DNA of 64,000 bases from Liolophura sinensis (Eukaryota > Mollusca > Polyplacophora > Chitonida > Chitonidae). The notes beneath the pieces were generated by a model that saw nothing but the letters and a program-made list of their open reading frames with translations, made no database searches and was not told where the DNA came from. The stretch covers positions 17,000,017 through 17,064,016 of the forward strand of contig NC_088307.1 of the NCBI RefSeq assembly GCF_032854445.1, read 5' to 3'. The position numbers and the translations under genes are program-made. This document shows positions 12,901 through 23,374 of the stretch, in pieces. The first letter of the stretch is position 1; every line of letters starts with the position of its first letter.

Positions 12901-15900
12901 AACATGGAGAACAACTCTGCAGATTGCTATCAGACCTTCCGCAGGTAGGTCCAGAGAGGAAGCCAGTTTGAGCTGAACTCACAGTAATCAATCACACTGG
13001 TGAGTGGTAATTGTGCTGCGCAAGCATGCTAACAACTAGGCCACAGAAGCTGATGTGAGCACGATTAATCCATGAGAGACTTACTTGCGCAATATCTATC
13101 CACTTCTGGATGATTTTGGCACGTTGAGCAGGTTTGAGATCGTGGCTTTGTAAGACTGTAGAAATCACCCGTAATGAGACACCGTTGAACTGATCGATTG
13201 TGGCTGAGACGCTGTTCACCTCTGAACGACCTTTCTTATTCCGTCGGGACCAGATAGCACCCAGGCAGTGGTGAGGCACCACACGCATAAAAAGCTCCTA
13301 CAAATACACATGTCCGTAAATATTCAGATTCTGGTTGAAGTTTTGAGTCACATTCTGACCCTGGCTTCAGTACTGAGTCAAATCCCAATTCTGGCTGTAG
13401 TTCTGAGTCATATCCAGAATCACATGTATTTGATCAAGATTCAAGATTCACCACATTGTCGATGAGGCCACTGGGCCATGGAAAACTGGGCTATGGAAAA
13501 CTGGGCTATGGAAAATGAACTACCCTAAATGACCTAAAATTTTGCCAACAAAAAATTGCATTTTAGAGGCAAATAAATGTCACAAAATATTATTTTTAGT
13601 GCTGATTTCCAGTGGAAAAATTTTCCAGTAGAATGTCATCCCAATGTTCCAAGCAAACCTCAAAACACCTTTGTAAAATCAAAATAGAACTCTCAGAATT
13701 AGGAAAAATGGTTTTGTTATTCATTAACGAAATTTATTGTCCTTTCAGGTAAATAGAGAAAATAATGCAGTGATATATCCTTGAGTTGTTCAGGGTGAGT
13801 ACTTACCGCATCTCTCAAGGTGAGCTGCTCGGCAAAAGTTTGGTTTTTGATTTTGAGAAATGTCAGTGGTTTGTCATGCTTTGTGTTGATGACAAGACTC
13901 TCTATTGTCGGCACAGGAATGATGGTGCTGATGAAATCTCCTGAAAACACAAAAGCAAGAAATATGACTTATATGTTCATCATTCAGGATTTCTTCATTT
14001 ATCTGAATCTCCATTATTACACTTTCAGTCAAACAATGTATTCCTTTTCTGCCATTTTCAAACACCTGACTTTCTAGGAACATTAAAAAAAAAACAAGCT
14101 AGTCACGCCTGAGAATTGAAAAGCTACATGCTGCTCAGACACCTGGCTCAGTTAAATGTTAAATTATGGTATTGTCCTACTGTCTCTGTCCTGATCAACT
14201 AATTGGACAACAGCTTGTGTACATCAAGAAGTAAAAATATCTTACACCGGTTATGGGTTTCTTTTTAGTATATTAGCTCTGGTTAATCTCTTTTTCTGGA
14301 CACCGATATTCATGTATCCACAGAGGTGAGTGATAAAACAATGACAAAATGCTTACCGTGCACACGTAACAAAGTCAATATTAAAGACAAGTCATCTTTT
14401 CAATGGACAAAATAATTGAAGGATGTGTGAAACAGAGGCATGGGCGTGTACTTTTTGTTCTCACGCTTGTTTAACAAACCCGCAATAATCTGAATGTTGC
14501 ATCCAATCACATGCATTTTGAAAAACCGTTGTTTCAAGGCTTCTACGTTAGCTTAAAATGTGTACCTACCAATTAACACAAAAAGTGTAGTTTGGGCATG
14601 ACTACTGTGAAGTGTTTTCTGCCCTGTACTGTAGATCACCTGTGATCTTTCCTCACCTGTCTCATCAGTCTCCTTGAGGAACCTGTCCAGTTTGTGCTGA
14701 GCTTTAATGGCCAGGTCGTTGTCAGGCACGCTCTCTTCTGCGAACCTCAGGAGCGTCTCAAGGCATTCATAATTTGGTGGCGTGCGGAAATCTTCTGGGT
14801 ACGTGTCCAGCCAAACAGACAGCACTGACTTGATTGTTCTAAACAAAGATCAATAGTTTGGTGGAAATCATTTTGCATTACTAAATGATAAAGCTTATTT
14901 TACAGGTAATATTGTCCTTGTCATCCACGTACATGGTCAGTCATCTCCCAGGTTAATGGTTGTGACAGGTCAGAATAGAAAATACTGTATTTGACCTGAC
15001 ATTCGGTACCTAATAAACGCACTTTCACAAGCCCATCCTAAAGGTCTGAAAATGACACTTCTCATGCCTTAAGTACTCAAACTTTACAAAAACTTTTGCT
15101 AAGTGGTCCTATAAGATGGACGAATCAATCAGAATCAAGCTAAATGTGACATTTGAAACATACTAAACTTTAGCTCAACTGCACATCTATGCCTTACATA
15201 TAAATCATGGAATTTGTGTGTTTTTTCTGAAGATCTATAATCCAAACTACTCAGTAAAAGTTTATTCATTTATTTGACTGAGTTTTACATCGTACTCAAT
15301 AATATTTCACTTATACGACGACAGCCAGCATTATATTGAGGGGAAACTGTGCAGAGCTCAGGGGCTCAGTAAACAGTTGTTTACTGTGTAACTCTGTACT
15401 CCCGATTGAAACTCCTCTTGTACTCCAGGTACACGTATTCTTTTCTGAATGAATACAGTTCCCCACCCTGTCTAACTCCAAATTCAGAATCTTAACGCAA
15501 TGTATTTCCACATGTTATATACCAAAAGCTGGTGACCACAAGCAAATTAAAAAATGAAATACATGTCCAATTGTATTATTTTACCCTTAAAAAGAGAACT
15601 TCAAATCTTCTTTAAAATTTAAATGCTAACAGAAAAAAGCACAATGTTTTTAATATTTGTTAAGAAATATTTCAGCCTTTAAAAAGGGAAATGATCTCAC
15701 TTGACTTGTGACTCCAAAACTTCATTCTTATCGTCCTGCTCAAATTGTGTCTTGACTATGTTATACCTGAAAACAACGAGATATCAACCGTTGTTCAAAA
15801 TTTACAGTATATCACAATGCACGACTCAATCTCTGGGTGATGCAAGAATTTGAACTCACTTCCCCAAAATTAAAGTCAACCACTCTTACTTTACCATCTC

Positions 15901-18900
15901 ATCTAAAAATGTTACTTACATAATAAGTATATATAGTCCATAAGTTGCTCATAAAACCTACTTTTATAACTGAATAACAATAGAAAAAATGAATCCCTGA
16001 TTGACGGGCTGATTGTTTATGGTACTCAAAAATTTGCTGGCCAGTATACATGTATTATGGGCAGAGGAAAGCAAAGTGCCAGACCTAGTTGACCAATTTA
16101 ATACATCAGTTAACTTTTCCACTTGTGATATTCATGAAAGTCAAATTGGAGGATTAGAAGGCAGCTGTTTCTAACAAGATCACTATTGATAGGGGCCACT
16201 TTCACAAAACTTTGTAAGTCATATTTATCATAATTACTCGTTTGACTTGATTGGTGTTTTACGACGCATTCAAGAATATTTTACTTCATTCTCGTAAAAG
16301 ATGTTGCCTCGGTTATGGTGCAATACGGCGAAACAATTTACAAGAAAAGTTAAGAAACTGACTTACGTAGTCTTGTGAAAGTTGGGCTAGCTTGCTACAG
16401 GTAGTTGATTTCTCAGGTACTGCACTTCTTATTTTCTGACCCGTTTTCTCAGACTTGACAAAACCATTGATTCTTCAAACCCAAAACTGAATGTACTGAA
16501 TTCCCTTTGTTTCCACACGTACCTGTCTATGAGATGTGCTAACACCTGATTGGCTGAAGCAAACGTCCTATAAGTGGCCAAGAAGACATTTACATAGGCA
16601 GAGTCCATTTCGCCACTGGCAGTGCTGAAACTCTCCACCAGCTTCTCCAGCGTCCCTGCCCTGATTGTCCGTACTTTCTGAGTCTCCCACATGAGGTGAG
16701 AGAAGGTCTTAGATTCCTCATCGTGCTGAAAATGGCAGGTAAAAATTCAAGCCTTAGATAATGACCTGTTTGAATAAAGCCTGATCTGGGTCTGCTTCAC
16801 TTTATTTATTTACTTAATCATTTATTTATCTGATTGTTGCTTAGCAATTTTTCACTTATACGGTAGTTTCATGGATGGATGAAACCAGTGAACACTGCAT
16901 AAACCCCAGACCTTTGGTAAGTTACAAATGAACATTCCCAGTCCACATGACACAGAGATGTACACACCATACTGGTGGAAAACGAGGATTTCTCCACAAA
17001 CGGTAGACTACGAAAACAGTAGACTATGCAAATGGTAGACTACACAAACGGTAGACTACGCAAACGATCCATACAAGCATCATTATTACATTATATTACA
17101 TCCACCATGACAATATACAGAGGATTTCCCATTAGTCACACGATATCAAATTTATTAAACAAGTGATGTAATTTTCATTGAAATTAAAATTAAATCACGA
17201 ATTTAATAAATTTGATACAATGGGTCATAAATTACATATCCTATTTATCCCATAATTTATTCTGAACGGTTCCAGGTGGTTGAAAGAGAAGACAATGCCT
17301 GTTTGTTTTGACAAGTAAGTAAAATGAGATGCGTACTGACATCCATGTATGTGAAAACAATTGGAACCGTACCACACATTTTCCCCAAAATAGTTTCGAG
17401 AAAACCATGAGGAAATCTGTGATTTCTATGAACAGAAAACATAACGCATTCCATTAGTGTGATAGATGATCTTAATTTCTTTCAAATATCAGTATTCATC
17501 ACTGCTCGTTTATAGAAAACATTTGGCCCGAAAGTGTGACTTAAATCTAGGTCATAACTTTATGACAACTGACGTCACGCGATGACTTGCAGGGTGTGAG
17601 GAGAGGTGATTTCGAAAATCATACTGAACGAAAAATAGGCTTCTGACCGAAGCAATTCGCGTCAAAAGTTATTTGCTGCTCTTATTTTACCATCATGAAA
17701 CTTTCGAAAATGCAACAAAACAGTGTCTAGGATGTTTCAAAATGCTTTATTCTGGTTCCATTTTGGGCTTTCCGCGTTATGGTAGACGTGATGTTGAAGC
17801 AAAACGTCACAGTGGAACCAATTATCGTGTCTGATGTGGCAAACAGAATGAACTAGATCTAAGAATAATCTTGAGGTACATCAGCTGCACACTCTTTCAT
17901 ACACACGAGACAACTTCTTGGTGCTGTATAGTAAATCTGTAGTAAGATAAGTCTGTAGGTGTTTAATTTCGTGAAAGTCATATACGGAGGCATGCTTCCT
18001 CTCCAGCCGTATGTGGGAAGGTCTGCCAGCAACCTGCGGATCGTCGTGGGTTTCCCCCCGGGCTCTGCCCGGTTTTCTCAAACCATAATGCTGCCGTTGC
18101 ATAAGTGAATTACTCTTGAGTATGGCGTAAAACACCAATCAAATAAATAAATAAATATATGGAGACATGCTGCGGTTGAACTTGTGTTTGTGAGTACCTT
18201 GTTTTAGGCATAGGTCTATAGTGTCAAGCGCTCCATTTCCTTTCACCAACGTTGGCTATTCTTTACATTTCATAAAGATAAATTTTATTCCTATCTAGAG
18301 TATCAAAAACTTATCCATTTTGGTACCAGGAAACTGCCATCATGGTGTACTAAGTGACAGCTAGCCTGTTTTTTTTTCACTGCAACATTCAACAGAAGTA
18401 GTCCGGTATGCAGTTGTACTTTTTCATGGGATAAGCTATGTCAATGAAAATTCAGGTGACCAATCAAAAGTTCGGGATATTAAAATAACATGTGGAGTAT
18501 TGAAAATTAATGTCATTGATGTTATATCACTGACAAGGGCAAATTATGGGATAAATGTACTTGACATCTGTGGTATGGTGGTTACAATCCACTATTTTCA
18601 GTAATACGATAGATAGATATATAAACTAAGCCAAGGTCAGGTACATGTATGTAAATGAATGCAGAAAAACTGAACACGTACAGGTTATGTAATTTATTTA
18701 CTTATTAATATGATTGATGTTAAATGCTATACTCAAAAATATTTCACTTATAAGACAGCAGCCAGCATTATGGTGGGTGGAAACCGGGCAGGGCCTGGGG
18801 AAAACCCATGACCATCCACAGGTTACTGGCAGACCTTCCCACATACAGCCAGAGAGGAAGCCAGCATGAGCTGGACTTGAATTCACAGCAACTGAATTGG

Positions 18901-21900
18901 TGGGAGGCTCCCAGGTCATTGCACCATGCTGGCGTCCTAACCGCTTGGTCACAAATGCTCCCAGTTTATGCAAAGTCAGTTTTCTGAGTGTGGGGTGGGA
19001 TATGTCAGGCAAAAATATATAATTTGTGAAGACATTCAAAAGGTTACCATATAAGCCATGGGTTATTTAATTTTAAAATTGAGAGACCTGCAAATGGTTG
19101 TCATATAAAACATTCATTCACACGCTTGATAGATCACATTTTTTCTACAGTGGGTTCATTTTGGTTTTCAATAGATTCTGGACATATTCATTTCACCCTT
19201 AACCCACATGATGACTAATTTGTGCGCCTGTAATTTTTATACAAAAAATATATGCTTCAAAATGGATGACAGGCAGAATATTAATGATGATTTATTCATG
19301 TTTCTGTATTTCTTTTTGAAAATGATCATGCACTGTATTTCTTTTTGAAAATGATCATGTACTGTATTTCTTTTTGAAAATGATCATGTACTGTATGTCT
19401 TTTTGAAAATGATCATGTACTGTATTTCTTTTTGAAATCGATCATGTACTCCATTTCTTTTTGAAAATGATCATGTACTGTATTTCTTTTTGAAAATGAT
19501 CATGTACTGTATGTCTTTTTGAAAATGATCATGTACTGTATTTCTTTTTGAAAATGATCATGTACTCTATTTCTTTACCCTTTCCGCATATTTGCAAGGT
19601 GTTCATTCAAGCATATGCTGAAGGCATTATTCTGTGTAGACTGATAAAATTATACTTTTTGTGCAGCCCTGAAATTGGCCAATCCAATCAATGTAGTTTT
19701 TTCTCCAAAACACAATTCAAAATATGCATAAAAAGCATTTGCCCTTTTATATACAAAAAGTTTGAGGAATTACAGTATGCATAAAAGTGGCCAATACGAA
19801 GGACATTAATGTTGATGAGACAATGAAGCAAGGACGCTATAAAGTAAAACATTGTACCTCAGATATAGTACGATATGTGACCTTCTTCAGGTATGTGTCA
19901 TAAATAGCCCCCTCTTCCCTTTCTTCTCGCCAGAACCTGTTTGCATCCTTCACATCTTCCTGCAAAACAGCAACAAAATAAGGTCACTTTACAGCCAGAC
20001 AAAAAAAATGTGCATCTTTCCAGAAAGAGCAGTAAACAACAGGCCTTCATTAATAGAGAGATTAATTTTTATTGGTCGTTGTTTATTCTCATACTCAAGG
20101 CATTTTCTCATTTGTAATGGCAGCTGATTTTATATATGTGGCAAGTCAACGCAGATGACTCATGTTATAATATTTTGCTGATAGTTTTCAATGCAGCACT
20201 TTGATGTATCGATAGAAATACGATAGGTGGACTTGACATCATTTTATTGACTGGTGTTTATATTTAATGCTATACCCAAGAATATTTCATCTCTACAACA
20301 GCACACAGTGTCATGAGTGGAAGAAACAGGAGAGATAGACACTTTTTGGTTCAGTTTATAGATAGCAAATAAATTTCTTAGAATATCAACAATATAAAAG
20401 GGGCTGACTAAAACAAATTTATTTATTTATTTATTTGATTGGTGTTTTACGCTGTACTCCAGAATGTTTCACTTATACGACGGCAGCCAGCATTATGGTG
20501 GGTGGAAACCGGGCATAGCCCGTGGTGAACCCACAACCATCCACAGGTTGCTGACAGACCTTCCCACGTACGGCCGTAGAGGAAGCCAGCATGAGCTGGG
20601 TTTGAACTCACAGCGACCGCATTGGTGAGAGACTCCTGGGTCATTACGCTGCGCTAGCGAGCTAACCAACTGAGCCACAGAGGCCCCGACTTAAACAAAA
20701 CAACTATGCAGTAGTTGTCCCATTAAACAATGAACTTGCATAGCAATCAATTCCTGTATTAATGGGAAGGCAACAAATTTTTTATTCCCGTAAGGTGGCG
20801 CTGGTGTGAACCATGACTGTTATTTCAAAACTGACTGTCACGCAAAGTCTACAATATTAGGTTTCTACTGTCACTTCATTAGGTCATAATGATGAGTTGG
20901 AAAACGAATGCTGGAGGTCAGTAAAATGGCATCAAAGCCCTTCTGCGGATGTTTGACGGATCCTTATTCAGAAAATCTCTGACAAGTACTGACCTAAAAA
21001 TCAGTCACAAAAACACTGTCTTGTTAGAGGAGAATGAAAGTCATAAAATACAATACATAAAATACAATACAAAAATATTGCTAAAACTCAAATATTTTTT
21101 CCAGTAAGATATCACTGTGCCATAAAAACCAACCCCAAAACACATTCCCAAGATCAAAAGAATCAGGCAAAATGAGGAATGAAACTTAGACAGCTAACTT
21201 CTTTTTCTGATCTACTCATTGCTTTTCATTAATGCTACTATTTGTAGTAGGGGAGAGTATCTCCATAATATAATCAAATGGATGATGATCCAACAGATTA
21301 TCACATGTAGCTACATGTACATGCGATAAGTTATAACATAATATCTGACACCATTACACAAAAGTTGTGATGAATGCAGATAGGAAATTTAGTACTACAA
21401 TGTACCCCAAACCACTTTACATGCCATTATCACATGCTTATATTAACAAAAAATTTGTGAAAAAGTCACTTGACCTAAATTCTGACAAGAAAGTGAAAGC
21501 GTGAAATAACTAAGCTAACCAGAAATAAACAATACTGATTATTTATTTGATTGGTGTCTTCATCGTACTCAAGAATATTTCACTTATTCGATGGCAGCCA
21601 GCATAATTGTGGGAGGAAACCGGGCAGAGCCCGGGGGGAAACTCATCCCATCCGCATGTTGCTAGATGAGGAAACCAGCATTAGCTGGACTTGAACTCAC
21701 AGCGGCGAGAGGATCCTAGGTCATTACGCTGTGCTAGTGCGCTAACCAACTCAGCCACGGAGGCCCCCCAATACTGATTAAGAAAAACGAAAAGTACTCT
21801 TTATCAGTTTTGGAAATTTAGAGCGAGCTTTATCGAGAAGTATCTATAAACTCAAGGGGCTTATGTGGCCAAGGTGGTAAGCAAGCCAGTGTGGTACAAT

Positions 21901-22999
21901 GACCCAGGAGCTTCTCACCAATGTGGTCGCTGTGAGTTCAACTGCAGCTCAAGCTGGCTTTCTCTCCCACCATACATGGGAAGGTCTTCCGGCAACCCGT
22001 GGATGGTCATGGTCGCTGCATTCAAGAATATTTCATTTCCTTCTACCATAAATGAAATATTCTTGAATACAGCGTAAAACACCAATCAACTAAATCAATC
22101 CATAAATTCACGAGCACTGGTGTTAAGAACTGGCTAATATAACCTGCGATTGAGATACAGTATATATCTACATGCATGTTACATTCAGGTCTAGCTAGAC
22201 CTTATTTGATTTATTTATTTATTTGATGGGTGTTTCACACTGTACTCAGGAATATTTCACTTATTTGACAGCAACCAGCATTACGGTGGGAGGAAACCAG
22301 GCAGAGCCCGGGGGAAACCCATGACTATCCGCAGGTTGCCGACAGACCTTCCCACGACCTTATTTGATGCAAAACATGCTGAACATATTCAGGATTCTAC
22401 TGAATATTAATTCAATGTCACTGCTAAAAGTGATTTTAGGAAGAGGAAATAATTGTGTGGTCTGTTTTTAAGTTATACCTAGTCAGGAATTGCAGGAGTG
22501 ATATGAAAACAACCCTATTTTCCCATATCCCTGGGAGAAATTAGCAGGTGTAGCAAATTTTATACAGCTAACGGACATGACTCTTAAGTTCAGTTGAGGC
22601 AGGAAAATGTCAGATATGGTTGAAAATCAAAATCAACGTTTAATTTTACTGAATAAGCATTGCCACTACTGGCATCCACAATGCGTAGTCACTTATGCAG
22701 TAGTAAATTAATGTACGTAGGTCTAAGCTGTGATACTGTCATTCGGATTCTTTTTATGACTTTTAGGATTTCAAGTACTACTCTAAAATGAACAACGTCT
22801 CTCACTGACATATATTTTTCATAGACACAAACAGTGAACATAAAAGTGGATGTGAATATGACTGCTTTGATGGAGTTACACTGTCTGACATTTGACATAC
22901 CGTAACTGGCTAGCATATGATATAATATTTGACGAAATGAAAATGTCTTAACCTTATGCTCTGATAACTTACGGTACTATTCTGACGCACTGCGTCCAT
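3996..22999 (-). CDS. RALGDS/RGL-like: Ral guanine nucleotide dissociation stimulator (RalGDS/RGL family RalGEF), 16 exons
   Basis: Predicted exchange factor that loads Ral GTPases with GTP downstream of Ras. Coding exons in transcript order: 22999-22973, 19959-19858, 16725-16523, 15766-15701, 14838-14657, 13940-13807, 13297-13085, 12114-12011, 11258-11174, 9524-9432, 8051-7810, 6772-6704, 6101-5972, 5485-5336, 4663-4555, 4141-3996. Every junction has GT-AG and the phases agree, giving 2055 nt (684 aa). Domains: RasGEF N-terminal module at about 50-200 (core IRAGTLEKLVE, then VFLATYRTF); CDC25 catalytic domain at about 225-495 (HHCLGAIWSRR, NFSSLKAIISGLQ, FSDENNQITSRELLMK, GTIPYLGTFLTDL, KHRKEFEVLAQIKLLQSA); a Ser-rich linker; Ras-association domain at about 575-670 (IYKSIM, ANVFYAMNS), ending in a basic tail. 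The linker is shorter than in vertebrate RalGDS. The donor of the ninth exon is a weak GTTGGT. Only the 9-codon first exon is tentative. RalGDS cannot be separated from RGL1-3 here. Confidence 0.93.
5797..5902 (+). repeat. SINE fragment (body and tail)
   Basis: Carries GTATGTGGGAAGGTCTGTCA and the tail-side TAATGCTAGCTGGC, ending at CACCAATC. It is 5' truncated and worn, and lies in a RalGEF intron. Confidence 0.7.
6546..6627. repeat. A-rich polypurine tract with GAAA repeats
   Basis: Runs of A are broken by GAAA and GAAATGAAA units for about 80 bp, in the intron between the RalGEF exons at 6704-6772 and 5972-6101. On the transcript strand it reads as a long polypyrimidine stretch. Confidence 0.8.
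6932..7091 (-). repeat. 3'-truncated SINE ending in poly(A), with perfect TSD
   Basis: In element orientation it runs from the GGGGCCTCCGTGGCTCAG head through the B box GAGTTCAAGACC to AACCTGCGGC, then stops in a homopolymer A run instead of the usual (AAAT)n tail. The 11-bp duplication AACCCTTATGA lies at 6921-6931 and 7092-7102. Confidence 0.9.
7157..7414 (+). repeat. Near full-length tRNA-derived SINE
   Basis: Shows the anatomy of the main family here: A-box-like TGGCTCAGTTGG, B-box-like GAGTTCAAGTCC, a central body (GTGGGAAGGTCTGACAGCAA ... GGTTTCCACCCACCATAATG), the 3' segment TATAAGTGAAATATTCTTGA, and an (AAAT)n tail. Target-site duplication TTCATTRTATGAC at 7144-7156 and 7415-7427 (12 of 13 match). 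It faces away from the copy at 6932-7091. Confidence 0.95.
7678..7746 (-). pseudogene. Decayed tandem copy of the 3' end of RalGEF exon 7810-8051
   Basis: About 68 nt match the last part of the neighbouring exon, followed by matching intron sequence, at a 131-bp period (CCAATCAGAGCTTA at 7621 and 7752). The copy keeps a GTGAG donor-like end (minus strand) but carries in-frame TGA codons, so it cannot replace the exon. Confidence 0.8.
8105..8975. repeat. 49-bp minisatellite, about 17 copies, beside a RalGEF 3' splice site
   Basis: Units read GGAACAATACCCTGGGGTGT + GAGGAGTAACTGATAGGCAA + ATGGTGTTG on the plus strand. On the transcript (minus) strand each unit contains CCCCAGGGTATTGT, close to the true acceptor CTCCAGGGTATTGT at 8051. 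The array ends about 50 nt before that acceptor. Because 49 is not a multiple of three, long open frames appear as an artefact. Confidence 0.95.
9946..10090 (-). repeat. SINE fragment (tail and body)
   Basis: Reverse-oriented (TTTA)n, GATTGGTGTTTTACACCATA and body sequence with several substitutions. The tRNA-related head is missing. Confidence 0.8.
10190..11115 (-). mobile_element. Internally deleted Tc1/mariner-like DNA transposon relic
   Basis: Minus-strand pieces resemble Tc1-type transposases. A first HTH region (GVLDAGMTPKAVARAPNIDV) is followed by the second DNA-binding region (RPATATANETVGLNNSRISA, then QTVWNRHREASLR) and then directly by a C-terminal piece (LTRYMRRQCVAMQQANGGQA). 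The DDE catalytic core between them is absent, and stops and frame changes are present. It sits in the RalGEF intron between exons 11174-11258 and 9432-9524. Exact terminal repeats could not be fixed. Confidence 0.75.
11283..11462. repeat. 20-bp tandem repeat, 9 copies, beside a RalGEF 3' splice site
   Basis: Unit GCACGATACACTTACATGTA with few variants. It starts about 24 nt from the acceptor of exon 11174-11258, touching the polypyrimidine tract. On the transcript strand each unit reads ATGTAAGTGT, a 5' splice-site-like string. Confidence 0.95.
11679..11880 (-). repeat. Degenerate SINE copy
   Basis: Reverse-oriented tail (TTTATCTATTTGATTGGAG), body (CATTATGGTGGGAGGAAACA; CACGACCATCCGCA) and a worn head reaching CACAGCAATCGCACTG. 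In a RalGEF intron, about 130 bp from exon 12011-12114. Confidence 0.85.
12793..13052 (-). repeat. Worn full-length SINE
   Basis: Reverse-oriented (TTTA)n tail, CACTTATACGATGACAGCCA, body and head remnants (GTGCTGCGCAAGCATGCTAA). It ends about 30 bp from RalGEF exon 13085-13297. Confidence 0.85.
13318..13517. repeat. Short imperfect tandem repeats
   Basis: Three to four units around ATTCTGGCTGTAGTTCTGAG (about 34-36 bp) are followed by three copies of ACTGGGCTATGGAAA at 13467-13517. Intronic, just upstream of RalGEF exon 13085-13297. Confidence 0.75.
15261..15359 (-). repeat. SINE tail fragment
   Basis: TTTATTCATTTATTTGACTG, then CACTTATACGACGACAGCCA and a broken body. In a RalGEF intron. 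Confidence 0.75.
16800..17000 (-). repeat. Relic of a second SINE-like family
   Basis: Carries the tail motif TGATTGTTGCTTAGCAATTT but a different body, including GATGTACACACCATACTGGT, which resembles the sequence near 29040-29075. Confidence 0.6.
17000..17066. repeat. 17-bp tandem repeat, about 4 copies
   Basis: Units of AAACGGTAGACTACGC with small changes, intronic. Confidence 0.85.
17144..17217. repeat. Short AT-rich inverted repeat
   Basis: A perfect 16-bp arm TATCAAATTTATTAAA (17144-17159) is inverted at 17202-17217, with further pairing inside (TAATTTT / AAAATTA). Resembles a tiny MITE. Confidence 0.7.
17997..18154 (+). repeat. 5'-truncated SINE
   Basis: Begins in the body at TCCTCTCCAGCCGTATGTGG and ends in (AAAT)n. 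Duplicated flank ATATACGGAGGCATGCT / ATATATGGAGACATGCT (15 of 17), at about 17980-17996 and 18155-18171. Confidence 0.9.
18692..18962 (-). repeat. Full-length, worn SINE
   Basis: Tail-first in this orientation, with the complete body (CCAGCATTATGGTGGGTGGA) and a head up to GGTCACAAATGCTCCCAG. In the RalGEF intron between exons 19858-19959 and 16523-16725. Confidence 0.9.
19302..19572. repeat. 29-bp tandem repeat, about 9 copies
   Basis: Units of TGTATTTCTTTTTGAAAATG + ATCATGTAC with few changes. Lies about 290 nt downstream (in transcript sense) of the donor of exon 19858-19959. Confidence 0.95.
20242..20330 (-). repeat. SINE tail fragment, highly diverged
   Basis: Recognisable only by TTGACTGGTGTTTATATTTA and CCAAGAATATTTCATCTCTA. 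Confidence 0.55.
20418..20687 (-). repeat. Full-length SINE with TSD
   Basis: Complete from the (TTTA)n tail to the head end GAGCCACAGAGGCCCC. The flanks GACTAAAACAAA and GACTTAAACAAA match at 11 of 12 positions. Few substitutions, so young. Confidence 0.95.
21542..21768 (-). repeat. SINE with perfect 12-bp TSD
   Basis: The duplication CAATACTGATTA at 21530-21541 and 21769-21780 encloses an element with an internal deletion in the body (GCATGTTGCTAGATGAGGAA). Confidence 0.95.
21856..22104 (+). repeat. SINE carrying an internal hairpin
   Basis: The head (GGCTTATGTGGCCAAGGTGG) and body are present, but the end of the body is replaced by an inverted copy of the tail. GCTGCATTCAAGAATATTTC at 22015 pairs with the tail up to 22073, leaving a loop of about 11 nt. 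Confidence 0.85.
22211..22355 (-). repeat. SINE fragment with perfect 13-bp TSD
   Basis: The duplication GACCTTATTTGAT at 22198-22210 and 22356-22368 encloses only the tail and body. This shows insertion as a 5'-truncated copy. Confidence 0.95.
22973..22999 (-). CDS. Candidate first coding exon of the RalGEF (9 codons)
   Basis: The short reading MDAVRQNST is followed directly by a consensus GTAAGT donor in phase 0, matching the phase-0 acceptor of the next exon at 19959 (starts EDVKDANRFW). An in-frame TAA lies two codons upstream of this ATG. Including it makes the total CDS an exact multiple of three. The intron would be about 3 kb. Homologs also have short, poorly conserved N-termini, so homology cannot confirm it; an alternative upstream start is possible. 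Confidence 0.5.
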
Positions 23000-23374
23000 A
23001 ACTTATACATCATAAACCCGGGATCTTTGGAAACAAGGGCTACCGAACTGCTCACACAACATCGGGCTGAAATTCACCCGATTTCAATATTTACGATCCC
23101 TGTTTGGATTTAGCCCACTATGTGTTCTGCTACTTCCGTTCCACCATTTTGTTTTCTACGCATCTGTTCGGACATTTCCGTAAATTGCAACTGACCAATC
23201 AAAATACAGCTTCTATCGACTACCGAGCAGATACGATATGTCCGCACCATGTAAGGACATTTCCGTGGCTCTTCGATTGCACATGTTGTGCGGCGCACAT
23301 GCTGTGGAGCAGTGGGTGTGAACGAATAGATAGGACAAGGAGCGTGGCTGATTGACCGCTGTAAGTTTTGCAAG
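23000..23374. promoter_or_regulatory. Candidate bidirectional promoter between the RalGEF and PRDX6
   Basis: The two start codons diverge across 375 bp. The segment holds an ETS-type ACTTCCG at 23132-23138, a CCAAT-box context (GACCAATCA) near 23198, and two copies of GGACATTTCCGT near 23170 and 23260. No convincing TATA box was seen. The motifs are visible; their function is inferred from position. Confidence 0.45.
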
